Positions 36,040 to 44,454 of a stretch of DNA of 45,961 nucleotides are shown here, piece by piece. The DNA is taken from NCBI GenBank assembly GCA_028281265.1, contig JANQKE010000044.1, positions 1 through 45,961 of the forward strand, read 5' to 3'. The notes under the pieces are model-generated. The model was not told where the DNA came from. It saw only the letters and a program-made list of their open reading frames with translations, and ran no database searches. Position 1 is the first letter of the stretch, and each line of letters begins with the position of its first letter. Origin of the DNA: Alphaproteobacteria bacterium (GTDB lineage Bacteria; Pseudomonadota; Alphaproteobacteria; DSM-16000; Inquilinaceae). Both the position numbers and the translations under genes were made by a program.

Positions 36040-36864
36040 ATGGCTTCTTATGGGACCACTATGGACCAAGTTGCGCAGAAGACGCTCTTTCAACTTTACC
36101 GCCAAATGAGTACCGTTCATGCATTGAAACCCGATTGGAACGACCTTGGATTCCGCGTTTTCTCACAAAACGAAGAAGACGGCCTTCTCTTGTTTATTTT
36201 TTCATTGATCGGCTTCAAGACACGTCGCGTCGTTGAAATCTGCTGCGGCAGTGGCCGTGAAAGTAATACGGCCAATCTCTTGATCAACCATAACTGCGTG
36301 GGATTACTGTTCGAAGGTGATGAAACGCGTGCGAAGCAGGCAAGGCAATTCTTTCAGGCGCATCCTGATACGCGCTACTGGCCACCCCAAATCGTCCATG
36401 CTTGGGTCACGGCCGAAAATGTGAACCTGCTGTTGGCGGACGACGGTATGATCGGCGATGTCGATCTTCTGTCGATTGATGTCGATGGGGTCGATTACTG
36501 GCTCTGGCGGGCCATAGATGTGATAAAGCCCCGTGTGGCGATCACCGAGATCAACCATTTGTGGGGCGCCGACGCAGCGGTGACCGTTCCCTACGCGCCG
36601 GATTTCAAAGCGGTGTTCACCAAGTACGGATCCGACTATGCAGGTGCCTCCATCGCTGCCTTCTGCAAGCTGGGCGCAGCGAAGGGCTACCGTCTCGTCG
36701 GGGCGAATGCGTTAGGCACCAACGCCATCTTCGTCCGCAACGAGCTGCAGCACCCCTGGCTTCCGGAGACTGCCGCCGGCGACATCTTCTGGCATCCGCG
36801 CACGGAGTTCGGCCGCACCGTCCGGTTCGCCGGGATCGAGGATATGGATTGGGAGAGGGTGTAG
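36040..36864 (+). CDS. FkbM-like/SAM-dependent methyltransferase-like protein
   Basis: 274 residues. FSQNEEDGLLLFIFSLIG leads to a nucleotide-binding glycine motif VEICCGSGRESNTANLLI (near 66-83), an acidic loop GLLFEGDE, and DVDLLSIDVDGVDYWLW, in the order seen in FkbM-like methyltransferases and related proteins from polysaccharide loci. Substrate unknown. GC is lower than the flanking chromosome and no sugar genes accompany it, so it looks like an orphan brought in by transfer. The ATG at 36061 (MDQVAQ), with GGGA close upstream, is an alternative start. Confidence 0.65.
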   Translation: MASYGTTMDQVAQKTLFQLYRQMSTVHALKPDWNDLGFRVFSQNEEDGLLLFIFSLIGFKTRRVVEICCGSGRESNTANLLINHNCVGLLFEGDETRAKQARQFFQAHPDTRYWPPQIVHAWVTAENVNLLLADDGMIGDVDLLSIDVDGVDYWLWRAIDVIKPRVAITEINHLWGADAAVTVPYAPDFKAVFTKYGSDYAGASIAAFCKLGAAKGYRLVGANALGTNAIFVRNELQHPWLPETAAGDIFWHPRTEFGRTVRFAGIEDMDWERV

Positions 36865-36865
36865 G

Positions 36866-37182
36866 CAGGAGTCCGATGAACCGCCGTATCCGCTCCGGCA
36901 GGAGGATGCCGACCCGTCGGGCCATGGCAGCCTCGTCGCGGAAGATGAAGACCCCATCGGCGCCGCGTTTGATCTCGCCGTTGCGCCGCTCCAGCGGCTT
37001 GGTGGCGTGCAACTTGGCGGGATGGGACGGCCGGCCGTCTTCTCGCCATAGCCGGCGGCGGTGCGCGCACCGACCTCCAGCGCCCTCGGCCGCACGGCGG
37101 CAAGGCCGATCATGTCGCGCGGCAGATCGGTATCGGCACTCCTGTCCGGCAGCCCGCGCGAGGTCATGACGGCGTCGGTCAT
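36866..37182 (-). pseudogene. IS256-family transposase, N- and C-terminal remnants joined by deletion
   Basis: The first part (37182 to about 37030) reads DLPRDMIGLAAVRPRALEVG and AAYGEKTAGR-like AGYGEKTAGR, as in IS256 N-termini. The second (about 37012 to 36866, shifted frame) reads HATKPLERRNGEIKRGADGV and FIFRDEAAMARRVGILLPE, the IS256 C-terminus. The 300 or so residues between, including most of the catalytic core, are missing. Confidence 0.72.
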
Positions 37183-37255
37183 CGTGGTTCCTTTCTGGTT
37201 CGAGGTCAGGTCGCCGACCTCACTCCAACCAGGCACCGCGATGGCCGCTCGCCGT

Positions 37256-37313
37256 GGATGACCGGCTTGCCGAGGCCGGACCCGTTACCGTCGCTCCGGC
37301 AAGCCGGTCATCC
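37256..37313. repeat. Perfect 16-bp inverted repeat with 26-base spacer
   Basis: GGATGACCGGCTTGCC at 37256-37271 and its exact reverse complement GGCAAGCCGGTCATCC at 37298-37313. It is unrelated to repeat families A and B. It lies in a gene-poor kilobase (37183-38198) in which I recognise no protein-coding gene. Confidence 0.75.
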
Positions 37314-37870
37314 GCAGCTACACCATTCCGGGGGACCTGACCGGGCAGCGACCAGACCGAACGGCGGGGCGAGGGACGGTCCGCCCGATGCCTCGGCTCC
37401 GCTTCCCTGCGCACCTCCCTTGCCGGCCGGGCCGCCGCGCCCATCCCGGTACGGGTGCTCGGAACGGGCCGCCCCGGCGCACCTCCCCACCGGACGCGCA
37501 AGCGCGGCCGACTCCGCCGGGAAGGCGTCTGCCGCCACGCTGGGGCGCGAAGGCTGCGCTTGCGGGGTCTTCCGCGACAGCATGGCGCCCTCCGGGGTGA
37601 CCGGGGCGGGCACGGCCGGCCGGTATCGGGGCGGTCCGAGGGTCGGCGCTGGGCGGGGTGGTCCGGTGTCCCGTCGAGGCCGATAGGGGACGGGGTCGTC
37701 GGATCGTCCACCGGTACGGACGGCCCCGGCTGAGGTGATGCGGGACCGCCGAGGTCATCGCGGACGGGACGTGGCGATGGCGGTGTCGCCGGTCGGGCCG
37801 GATCCGGGGTGCGGCACGGCCGCAGGGGTGTCCCGTCGGCGAACCCGGCCGGTCCGGTCGCCGCGGACTG
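37314..37870. other. GC-rich gap without recognised gene
   Basis: Several overlapping open frames exist on both strands, but all are Arg/Pro/Gly-rich and lack recognisable motifs, as expected from high GC alone. No RNA gene was recognised. It separates the IS256 remnant from repeat copy 6 and the parB terminator. Confidence 0.5.
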
Positions 37871-37956
37871 GATCAACCTGCGTTCGGATGGACTCATCTG
37901 GACGTAGATAAGCTGATCGACGTCAAAGAGGGGGAGCGCCCTGCGTCCGGACCGAG
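37871..37956 (-). repeat. Palindromic repeat family A, copy 6
   Basis: Reverse orientation. Hairpin II with unequal arms (GATCAACCTGCGTTCGGATG ... CATCTGGACGTAGATAAGCT then GATC), linker GACGTCAAAGAGGGG, and a truncated hairpin I (GAGCGCCCTGCGTCCGGACC). One arm carries the ATAAG variant also seen in copies 1 and 2. Confidence 0.72.
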
Positions 37957-38110
37957 GAGTGGCCGGTGCCGGTGACGCGCCGGGCCGGGATCGGTGGGGC
38001 CGGGATCAGCCGGCGGGTGGTGCGCGCCGGCCCCGGCGGTGGTGGGATCCCGCCGGGGTTGCGGTGCCGCGGCCGTGATCGGATGGCGGCGGGGAGGATG
38101 ACTATGAATC

Positions 38111-38149
38111 TAAAAATTCTGATCGGGAAGTGTGCACCGCACAATTTCC
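38111..38149 (-). terminator. Possible terminator after parB
   Basis: On the minus strand GGAAATTGTGC-GGT-GCACACTTCC forms an imperfect hairpin (38126-38149), followed after about eight bases by AATTTTTAG. It lies 50 bases downstream of the parB stop and may end the mnmG-rsmG-parAB transcript. Confidence 0.4.
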
Positions 38150-38198
38150 GATAACGATATCTTTTCGAAAGCCCTGGCATGTCGCTTCCGGCAAAGAT

Positions 38199-39158
38199 TT
38201 ATTCGTCAGATCCGGAAAGGATCCGCAACAGCCCGTCGAGCTGCTCCAGCGTCTGGTATGCCACGGTGACCGCACCGCCTTGGCCGCGAGGGGTGATGAG
38301 GACGGCGAGGCCCAGTCTCTCCGACAGCTGTTCCTCTAGCGCCAGGGTATCGGCATCCTTGCCGCCGCCGCCGGGATCGGCCTGCCGGGACCGGCCGGGC
38401 GGCCGGCCGCCGCGCCGCCCGCGCTCGGCGTCGGACCGCCCGCTGCGGTCGCGGACCAGGGCTTCGGTCTGGCGGACCGACAGCCCGTCGCCGACCACCG
38501 CTTCGGCCAGACCGACCGGGTCCGGACTGCCGATCAGGGCGCGGGCATGGCCGGCCGACAGCGTCCCGGCCACCACCATCTCCTGGACCTCGACGGGAAG
38601 GTCGAGCAATCGCAACAGGTTGGCGATGTGGCTGCGGCTCTTGCCGATGATCTCCGAGAGCTGCTGCTGGGTATGGCCGAACTGGTCGATGAGCTGCCGG
38701 TAGCCGCGGGCCTCCTCGACGGCCGACAGATCGGCCCGCTGGACGTTCTCGATGATCGCCAGATGCAGGGCGTCGCCGTCGCTGAGCGGACGAATATGGA
38801 CCGGCACGTCATGTAGCTGAGCCCGCTGGGCGGCGCGCCACCGGCGTTCGCCGGCGATGATCTGGAACCTGTCCGGTTGTCCTGGCTTCGGCCTGACGAG
38901 GAGGGGTTGGATCACCCCTTGAGCTTTCACTGAACTGACCAGATCGGCTAATTCTTCTTCATCAAAATACTGTCTAGGCTGGTACGGATTCGGTTCCAGC
39001 CAAGCTACGGCGACGCGGCGCATGTCCCGGTCCTGTCCGGCGGCGGGAGGATCCGCTGCCTCGGTCTCGGCTGCCGGGTCGCCGGCGTCACCGAACAGGG
39101 CGTCCAGGCCGCGGCCCAGGGACCGGCGCTTGGGGGACGAGGGGATGTCCTGGCTCAT
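38199..39158 (-). CDS. parB: Chromosome partitioning protein ParB
   Basis: 319 residues. The N-terminus RRSLGRGLDALFGD, the box I-II region NPYQPRQYFDEEELADLVSS and GVIQPLLVRP, the CTPase motif GERRWRAAQ, ENVQRADLSAVEEA, and the HTH TQQQLSEIIGKSRSHIANLL are all in order; the C-terminal dimerisation domain ends LEQLDGLLRILSG. It binds parS, spreads as a CTP-dependent clamp and is moved by ParA. The ATG at 39158 overlaps the parA stop (ATGA). GTTTCCCGTGAAAC sites nearby are its probable targets. Confidence 0.96.
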   Translation of the reverse strand: MSQDIPSSPKRRSLGRGLDALFGDAGDPAAETEAADPPAAGQDRDMRRVAVAWLEPNPYQPRQYFDEEELADLVSSVKAQGVIQPLLVRPKPGQPDRFQIIAGERRWRAAQRAQLHDVPVHIRPLSDGDALHLAIIENVQRADLSAVEEARGYRQLIDQFGHTQQQLSEIIGKSRSHIANLLRLLDLPVEVQEMVVAGTLSAGHARALIGSPDPVGLAEAVVGDGLSVRQTEALVRDRSGRSDAERGRRGGRPPGRSRQADPGGGGKDADTLALEEQLSERLGLAVLITPRGQGGAVTVAYQTLEQLDGLLRILSGSDE

Positions 39159-39991
39159 GCCGCCGGCCGCCGCTCCCGCTTGAGGATCTCCGAGGCGAGA
39201 TGCACATAGGCCTGCGCGCCCGCACATTTGAAGTCGTACAGCAGCACCGGCTTGCCGTGGGACGGCGCCTCGGACACCCGGACGTTGCGCGGGATCACGG
39301 TGCGATAGACCTTGTCGCCGAAATAGGCGCGGACATCGTCGGCCACCATGTCGGACAGGTTGTTGCGCTTGTCGTACATGGTCAGGACGACGCCATGCAG
39401 CTCCAGCCCCTGGTTGAGCACCTTGCGCACCCGTTCGATGGTCCGCATCAGATGGCTGAGCCCTTCCAGGGCGTAGAACTCGCATTGCAGCGGCACCAGG
39501 ACGGCATGGGCCGCGACCAGGGCGTTGAGGGTCAGCAGGCCCAGCGAGGGCGGGCAGTCGATCAGCCCGTAGTCGAAGCCGGCCGCGATCGGGCCGATGT
39601 GATCGTGCAGGCAGTATTCCCGCCGCAGCATGCCGACCAGTTCGACCTCCGCCCCGGACAGATGCACCCCGGCCGGCAGCACGCCCAGGCCGGGCACGGC
39701 GGTCGGCCGCACCCGGCAGCGCTCCGGCGCGCCGAACAGGAGCTCATAGGTGCCGTCGGTCCGGTCGCCGGGGTCGAGGGCGAGGCCGGTGCTGGCATTG
39801 CCCTGGGGATCGAGATCGACCACCAGCACCCGCTGGCCGGCGGCGGCCAGGGCGGTGCCGAGATTGATCGCGGTCGTGGTCTTGCCGACCCCGCCCTTCT
39901 GATTGGCGATGGCGATCAGGCGCGGCTTCGGGGCCGCACCTTGGGTCAGCCCGGTGAGGGCGTCGCCGGCGGGGGGCGGGCTGTCGGACAT
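39155..39991 (-). CDS. parA: Chromosome partitioning ATPase ParA (Soj)
   Basis: 278 residues. Deviant Walker A KGGVGKTTTAINLG starts near residue 32; Walker A' LVVDLDPQGNASTGL and Walker B YGLIDCPPSLGLLTLNAL follow, with IPRNVRVSEAPSHGKPVLLY at the C-terminus, typical of chromosomal ParA. It partitions origins with ParB on the nucleoid. The first 36 bases of the frame overlap rsmG; the ATG at 39991 was chosen because the sequence before it is rsmG-coding and lacks ParA character. Confidence 0.96.
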   Translation of the reverse strand: MSDSPPPAGDALTGLTQGAAPKPRLIAIANQKGGVGKTTTAINLGTALAAAGQRVLVVDLDPQGNASTGLALDPGDRTDGTYELLFGAPERCRVRPTAVPGLGVLPAGVHLSGAEVELVGMLRREYCLHDHIGPIAAGFDYGLIDCPPSLGLLTLNALVAAHAVLVPLQCEFYALEGLSHLMRTIERVRKVLNQGLELHGVVLTMYDKRNNLSDMVADDVRAYFGDKVYRTVIPRNVRVSEAPSHGKPVLLYDFKCAGAQAYVHLASEILKRERRPAA

Positions 39992-40596
39992 CGGACCAAT
40001 CCCTGTAGACGCAGGACGGTGCTGTCCGGACTTGTCCGGCTGGGCACCCGATCGGCGATGAATGTCCATGATTTGCGGGCATCGGTCAATTCACGCCCCA
40101 CATCTTGTCCCTTGGGGAGCAGGAACGTGGCGGTTTCCGTGCCATAAGGGGCGGCCAGGCCGAGCAGCCGGGGCAGCGGCGCCAGCGCGCGGGCGGTGAC
40201 GACGTCGCCGCGACTCGGCGGCGGGGCTTCGAGTCGCTGGCACCGTATGGTCACAGTGGCCGATGTTTCCCGTGAAACCTCGCGCAGGAAAGCGGCCTTG
40301 CGGCTGTCGGCGTCGATCAGCGTGGTCGGCAAGCCGGTCATGATCGCCAGGACCAGCCCGGGAAAGCCGCCGCCGCTGCCGAGATCGACGATCGAGCGGG
40401 CGTCCGGCGGCAGCAGCGGCACCAGTTGAGCGCTGTCGTAAACGTGCCGCCACCAGATCTCGGGCACGGTCTTCGGGGCGATCAGGTTGATCCGCGGCTG
40501 CCAGCGCCCCAGAAGGGCGGCATGGGTCTCCAGCCGGGCCAGTGTTTCCCGTGAAACACCGGTGGCGGCCCGGAACGCCGCCGGACCGAAGCTCAT
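39946..40596 (-). CDS. rsmG: 16S rRNA (guanine-527 N7) methyltransferase
   Basis: 216 residues. [20 protein letters not shown] and NLIAPKT at the N-terminus, [12 protein letters not shown], and the SAM-binding loop [16 protein letters not shown] are diagnostic of RsmG (GidB). It methylates G527 of 16S rRNA. The ATG overlaps the mnmG stop (ATGA) and the 3' end overlaps parA by 46 bases. The coding sequence contains two parS-like sites, each translated in frame as VSRET, so the protein sequence accommodates the centromere sites. Confidence 0.95.
   Translation of the reverse strand: MSFGPAAFRAATGVSRETLARLETHAALLGRWQPRINLIAPKTVPEIWWRHVYDSAQLVPLLPPDARSIVDLGSGGGFPGLVLAIMTGLPTTLIDADSRKAAFLREVSRETSATVTIRCQRLEAPPPSRGDVVTARALAPLPRLLGLAAPYGTETATFLLPKGQDVGRELTDARKSWTFIADRVPSRTSPDSTVLRLQGLVRCPTARPPPATPSPG
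40265..40278. promoter_or_regulatory. parS-like site 1 (inside rsmG)
   Basis: GTTTCCCGTGAAAC, one base away from the symmetric consensus GTTTCACGTGAAAC. Near the parAB genes, so a probable ParB loading site. Confidence 0.75.
40544..40557. promoter_or_regulatory. parS-like site 2 (inside rsmG)
   Basis: TGTTTCCCGTGAAACA in full, matching the 16-base parS consensus except for one central base. Confidence 0.78.
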
Positions 40597-42554
40597 GCGC
40601 TCAGGCGGGTGGGGTCCGGGTCCACCGCCGCCCCGGTGCCGGCCGGCCGCCGCTTGACGTGGCGCAGCAGCGCCACCGCCGCCGCCGGGGTCACCCCTTC
40701 GATCCGCATCGCCTGGCCCAGGGTGGCCGGGCGGTGCCGGGCGAGCTTGGTGCGGGTCTCCGCCGACAGGCTGCCGATGGCGGCGTAGTCGAGATCCTCC
40801 GGCAGGGCCAGGCCCTCATCGGCCTTGAAGGCGCGGATATCCGCTTCCTGCCGGTCCATGTACCCGGCGTACAGCGCATCGATTTCGATCTGCTCGACGA
40901 TGTCGGCCGCCAGGTCGGTGAGCTCGGGCCACAGCCGGCACACATCCGCCCAGCCGATCTCGGGGTAGCGCAGGAGATCCATGGCGGAGCGGCGCTGGCC
41001 GTCCCGGTTGACCGGGAGGCCGGCGCGGCGGGCCGCGGTCGGCGTGATCGACAGGGCGTCGACGCGGGCCCGGGCCGCGGCCAGCCCGGCCTTCTTGTCG
41101 GCCCAGGCCCGGCGGCGCTCGGCCCCGATCGCGCCGGCGGCGAGGCCGAGATCGGTCAGCCGCTGGTCGGCATTGTCGGCCCGCAGGCGCAGCCGGTACT
41201 CGGCCCGGCTGGTGAACATCCGGTAGGGTTCGGTCGCGCCGTTGCGGATCAGGTCGTCGATCAGCACGCCGATATAGGCGTCGGCCCGGTCGAGCACGAA
41301 GGCCCCGGCGCTATCCGCCCGGGCTCCGGCGCGCCCCGCCGCCCGGGCCGCATTGAGGCCGGCCATCAGACCTTGCGCGGCCGCTTCCTCGTAGCCGGTG
41401 GTGCCGTTGATCTGGCCGGCGAGATACAGCCCCGGCAGCCGCTTGGTTTCCAGCGTCGGTTTCAGTTCGCGCGGATCGACGAAGTCATACTCGATGGCAT
41501 AGCCGGGCCGCAGGATCGAGGCCCGCTCCAGACCCGGGATGGCGGCCACCATCGCCGCCTGCGCGTCCCGCGGCAGCGAGGTGGAGATGCCGTTGGGGTA
41601 GACGGTGGGATCGTCGAGCCCCTCGGGTTCCAGGAAGATCTGGTGGCGCGGCTTGTCGGCGAACCGGACCACCTTGTCCTCGATCGACGGGCAGTAGCGC
41701 GGCCCGACGCCCTCGATCTGCCCGGAATAGATCGGCGAGCGGTGCAGATTGTCCCGGATCGCCGCATGCGCCGCGGCAGTGGTGTGGGTGATGTGGCAGG
41801 CGATCTGCGGCACCCGGATCCGGTCGGTCAGGGTGGAGAACGGGACCGGCGGATCGTCGGCCGGCTGGCTGTCCAGCCCGGACCAGTCGATCGTCCGCCC
41901 GTCGAGCCGTGGCGGGGTGCCGGTCTTGAGCCGCCCCATCCGGAACCCGGCACCGTAGAGCGTGTCGGACAGGCCGATCGCCGGTGCCTCGCCGGCCCGG
42001 CCGGCGGCCCACCGCTCCTCGCCCAGATGGATCACGCCCTTCAGGAACGTGCCGGTCGTCAGCACCAGAGCCGCGCCGCCGATCACTCGACCGTCGGCCA
42101 GGACCAGGCCGGTGACCCGGCCCGCCGGATCGCGCCGGATGTCCTCGGCCGAGCCTTCCAGCAGATCCAGACCGGCCTGATCGGCCATCAGCCGCTGCAT
42201 GGCCTGGCGGTAGAGCCTGCGGTCGGCCTGCGCCCGCGGTCCCCGCACGGCCGGTCCCTTCGACCGGTTGAGCATGCGGAACTGGATCCCGGCCCGGTCG
42301 ATGGCCCGGCCCATGACGCCGTCCAGAGCGTCGATCTCCCGCACCAGATGGCCCTTGCCGAGCCCGCCGATGGCGGGATTGCACGACATCTCCCCGATGG
42401 TGGCGAGCGTGTGGGTGACTAGCAGCGTCGCCGCACCGGCCCGTGCTGCGGCCGCGGCCGCCTCGCAGCCCGCGTGACCGCCGCCCACGACGATGACGTC
42501 ATAGGCGGGACGCGGACTGACCGAGGTGAGGGGGAGGGGCGTTGCGGCGGCCAT
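40593..42554 (-). CDS. mnmG: tRNA uridine-5-carboxymethylaminomethyl modification enzyme, FAD subunit
   Basis: 653 residues. FAD-binding [20 protein letters not shown] near 20-39, [20 protein letters not shown], the family signature [15 protein letters not shown], and [20 protein letters not shown]. With MnmE it forms the complex that installs cmnm5 at U34 of several tRNAs. The usual upstream partner mnmE is absent: a broken IS5-family element occupies that side. It leads the mnmG-rsmG-parA-parB operon, each gene overlapping the next by 4 to 46 bases. Confidence 0.97.
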   Translation of the reverse strand: MAAATPLPLTSVSPRPAYDVIVVGGGHAGCEAAAAAARAGAATLLVTHTLATIGEMSCNPAIGGLGKGHLVREIDALDGVMGRAIDRAGIQFRMLNRSKGPAVRGPRAQADRRLYRQAMQRLMADQAGLDLLEGSAEDIRRDPAGRVTGLVLADGRVIGGAALVLTTGTFLKGVIHLGEERWAAGRAGEAPAIGLSDTLYGAGFRMGRLKTGTPPRLDGRTIDWSGLDSQPADDPPVPFSTLTDRIRVPQIACHITHTTAAAHAAIRDNLHRSPIYSGQIEGVGPRYCPSIEDKVVRFADKPRHQIFLEPEGLDDPTVYPNGISTSLPRDAQAAMVAAIPGLERASILRPGYAIEYDFVDPRELKPTLETKRLPGLYLAGQINGTTGYEEAAAQGLMAGLNAARAAGRAGARADSAGAFVLDRADAYIGVLIDDLIRNGATEPYRMFTSRAEYRLRLRADNADQRLTDLGLAAGAIGAERRRAWADKKAGLAAARARVDALSITPTAARRAGLPVNRDGQRRSAMDLLRYPEIGWADVCRLWPELTDLAADIVEQIEIDALYAGYMDRQEADIRAFKADEGLALPEDLDYAAIGSLSAETRTKLARHRPATLGQAMRIEGVTPAAAVALLRHVKRRPAGTGAAVDPDPTRLSA

Positions 42555-42706
42555 GGCGCGCCGGACTGTAGGGAGCGGTGGCTGTCAAGTCAAAGCGCGG
42601 CAGGGCGGCGGGACCGGCGCGGGTCCGATCGGGCATGGCCGTGCCGGGCGGGCCGACCGGCCGTGGCTATCCGGGCCACGCCGGTCCGGCGCCGCGGGCC
42701 GGTCCC

Positions 42707-42720
42707 GTTTCCCGTGAAAC
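42707..42720. promoter_or_regulatory. parS-like site 3 (upstream of mnmG)
   Basis: GTTTCCCGTGAAAC, identical in its 14-base core to the sites in rsmG. Confidence 0.72.
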
Positions 42721-42839
42721 GTCCGGGGGCGGCCATCGACGCCGCGCCCGACGCCTGCGATCCCGCCGGCATCGCACGGTCTCGCCACCAGGACCGGCTG
42801 GCAGGCTGTTGAAGAGGTCTATTGCGGCTACGATGAGGA

Positions 42840-43870
42840 TTACTTCGGTGGTCCTGTTGTCGAGGGAGCCGGTGAGGTGGGGACGGGATGAGCTTTCAGG
42901 ATCGCTGTTATCGTATGTCGCCCTTGAGGCACGGGTTCGCGGTGACCATCCGCTCGCCAATGATTCGGGAGATAGCGCACGAAGCGCTTTCGGCATTGGA
43001 CGACGCGTTTGCAGTACTCTATCCGCGTCGGTCGGGTCGCCCCCCCGCTTCCTCCGGAACGCTCGCGTCGTGCCATGTTGCCGCCAGGCTTTCCACGGCA
43101 TCCGCTCCGAGCGGTGAGGAGGACGACGATGGCCTGGCCAGGCCGCCGAGCCGGAACGCAAGGTGCAATGGGGGGCGCAACGCGGAGCGTGATTGCCACG
43201 GCGAGAAGCGCTCCAACCCACCGCATCGGAGCACGACGGACCCAGAGGCTCGGCTCTACCGGAAGGGTGATAGCCAGCCGGCCCGGCGCTGCGACCTCGG
43301 CCATGTCCTGATGGAGAACCGCCATGGCCTGGTGGTCGAGGCCGGCGCGAGCCTGGCGACGGGGACGACGGAGCGGGAAACGGCCCTGGAGCTGCCGGGC
43401 CGTCGGCAGGCCGCGCATCGGATGACGACCAAACGGATGACTTTGGGCGCCGACAAGGCTTATGATGTCGTCCAGTTCATCCATGATCTGCGCCGCCGCC
43501 CGATCACACCCCATACCGCCATCGACGGCCATGTCACCGAAACCGGCACGCAGCGCGAGACGACGATCGACCGACGCACCACACGGCATGTCGGCCATGG
43601 GATCAGCTAGAGCATCCTGCGTCCTAACGGACGCAGGATGCTCTAGCTCATTGAAATAGATCAACCTGCGTTCAGATGAGTCCATCTGAACGCAGGTTGA
43701 TCTAGCATGGCAGCACGCGCATCGAGGACGTGTTCGGCCGGCTCGGAGGCTCGGCGGGCTTGAACACGGCGAAGGTTCGCCGGCGCGACCGCGTCGATGC
43801 CGCCGTCACCTTGGCGCTGGCGGCCTGCAACCTCGTTCGCTTGCCCAAGCGCCTGGGGGCACCGGCATGA
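42840..43870 (+). pseudogene. IS5-family transposase, broken by frameshifts, deletion and a palindromic element
   Basis: Pieces in several frames: LSGSLLSYVALEARVRGDHP, IREIAHEALSALDDAFAVLY, FHGIRSER, then a deletion, then HGEKRSNPPHRSTTDPEARL, YRKGDSQ, GHVLMENRHGLVVEA and MTLGADKAYDVVQFIHDLRR, up to TTIDRRTTRHVGHGIS. At 43607 a 99-base family A repeat interrupts the gene, and the reading continues after it with STRIEDVFGRLGGSAGLNTA and ACNLVRLPKRLGAPA and a TGA stop. The order is that of IS5-type DDE transposases. Its terminal TGA overlaps the next gene start. Confidence 0.85.
43607..43705 (+). repeat. Palindromic repeat family A, copy 7 (most perfect, inserted in a transposase gene)
   Basis: 99 bases bounded by CTAG. 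Hairpin I: CTAGAGCATCCTGCGTCC, TAAC loop, exact complement, 18-bp stem. Linker CTCATTGAAAT. Hairpin II: AGATCAACCTGCGTTCAGAT and G, AGTC loop, exact complement, 21-bp stem. Removing the bases from the TAG to the last CTAG restores an open IS5 transposase frame (GHGIS joined to HGSTRIEDVFG), so the element arrived after the transposase. Confidence 0.9.
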
Positions 43871-44196
43871 CCGTCCGGGGCAGGTGGCGCATCGTCGCGA
43901 TGCCGGACTACGAGGCGGACTATCCCGACATGATGGAGCCCGCCTCCATCTTCTTCGATGGTGCCGGTGCCGGCGACTTCGCCTTCGGCTGCGTCACCGG
44001 CTCCCTCTACGGAGCCGCTGATGCCAACGCCGTCGATTTCATCTGGGACGGCAATAATGAGATGGACCAGGCCTGCGGTGATGGAGAGGCCGAGCTCCAG
44101 CCCGACGGCACCCTCGACGGTAAGATCCGTTTCCATCACGGCGATGAGATCCCCTTCACCGCACGCCGTTGGCAAACCTCTTCAACGGCCGGTTAG
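43867..44196 (+). CDS. Conserved small protein of unknown function
   Basis: 109 residues. I know of similar small proteins across bacteria with the pattern GRWRIVAMPDYEADYPDMME, FFDGAGAGDFAFGCVTGSLY, VDFIWDGNNEMDQACGDGEA and HHGDEIPFTARRW; their function is unknown. The sequence is acidic, suggests beta-rich structure, and has no signal peptide. It starts in ATGA with the IS5 pseudogene stop, so it probably relied on readthrough transcription or has lost its own promoter. Its TAG stop is the start of repeat copy 8, placed right at the natural C-terminus. Confidence 0.75.
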   Translation: MTVRGRWRIVAMPDYEADYPDMMEPASIFFDGAGAGDFAFGCVTGSLYGAADANAVDFIWDGNNEMDQACGDGEAELQPDGTLDGKIRFHHGDEIPFTARRWQTSSTAG

Positions 44197-44260
44197 AGCC
44201 TCCTATCTGCGTCCGACTGGACGCAGATAGGAGGCTCTCACTCTTTGACGGCGATCTGGA
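44193..44260 (+). repeat. Palindromic repeat family A, copy 8 (hairpin I complete)
   Basis: Hairpin I is a perfect 19-bp stem, GAGCCTCCTATCTGCGTCC, loop GACT, exact complement. The linker is TCACTCTTTGACGG, then a short remnant of hairpin II (GATCTGG). The left boundary is TTAG rather than CTAG, and the TAG is the stop of the 109-residue protein gene. Confidence 0.82.
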
Positions 44261-44336
44261 GCAAGATGTGATGAGGGTGAGGTATCCTTTGCCCGGCTCC
44301 TGCTCTCGAAACTCTTGCTCTCGACGGTGAGCGTCG

Positions 44337-44397
44337 GAGCGGGGTTCAGACATCCGACGCGATCGCAAACGGGATCGCACCGAACGCCACCCCGCTC
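44337..44397. repeat. Palindromic repeat family B, copy 2
   Basis: GAGCGGGGTTCAGACATCC, CGATCGCAAACGGGATCG, GAACGCCACCCCGCTC: the same plan and about the same length as the element at 31922-31981. It lies just upstream of the EEP phosphodiesterase gene. Confidence 0.6.
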
Positions 44398-44454
44398 TGG
44401 GGACGTCCCGTCATGCGGCGGCCCGCCGCCCCGTTCGCAACCCGCCCATCACCC

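Noticed and set aside
35619-36041. Minus-strand frame of about 140 codons as a gene
   Set aside because: Some protein-like text, but Arg-rich runs and no recognisable domain; it was left as possible IS debris.
40542-42422. Long plus-strand open frame opposite mnmG
   Set aside because: mnmG has complete family signatures on the minus strand; the plus-strand frame has none.
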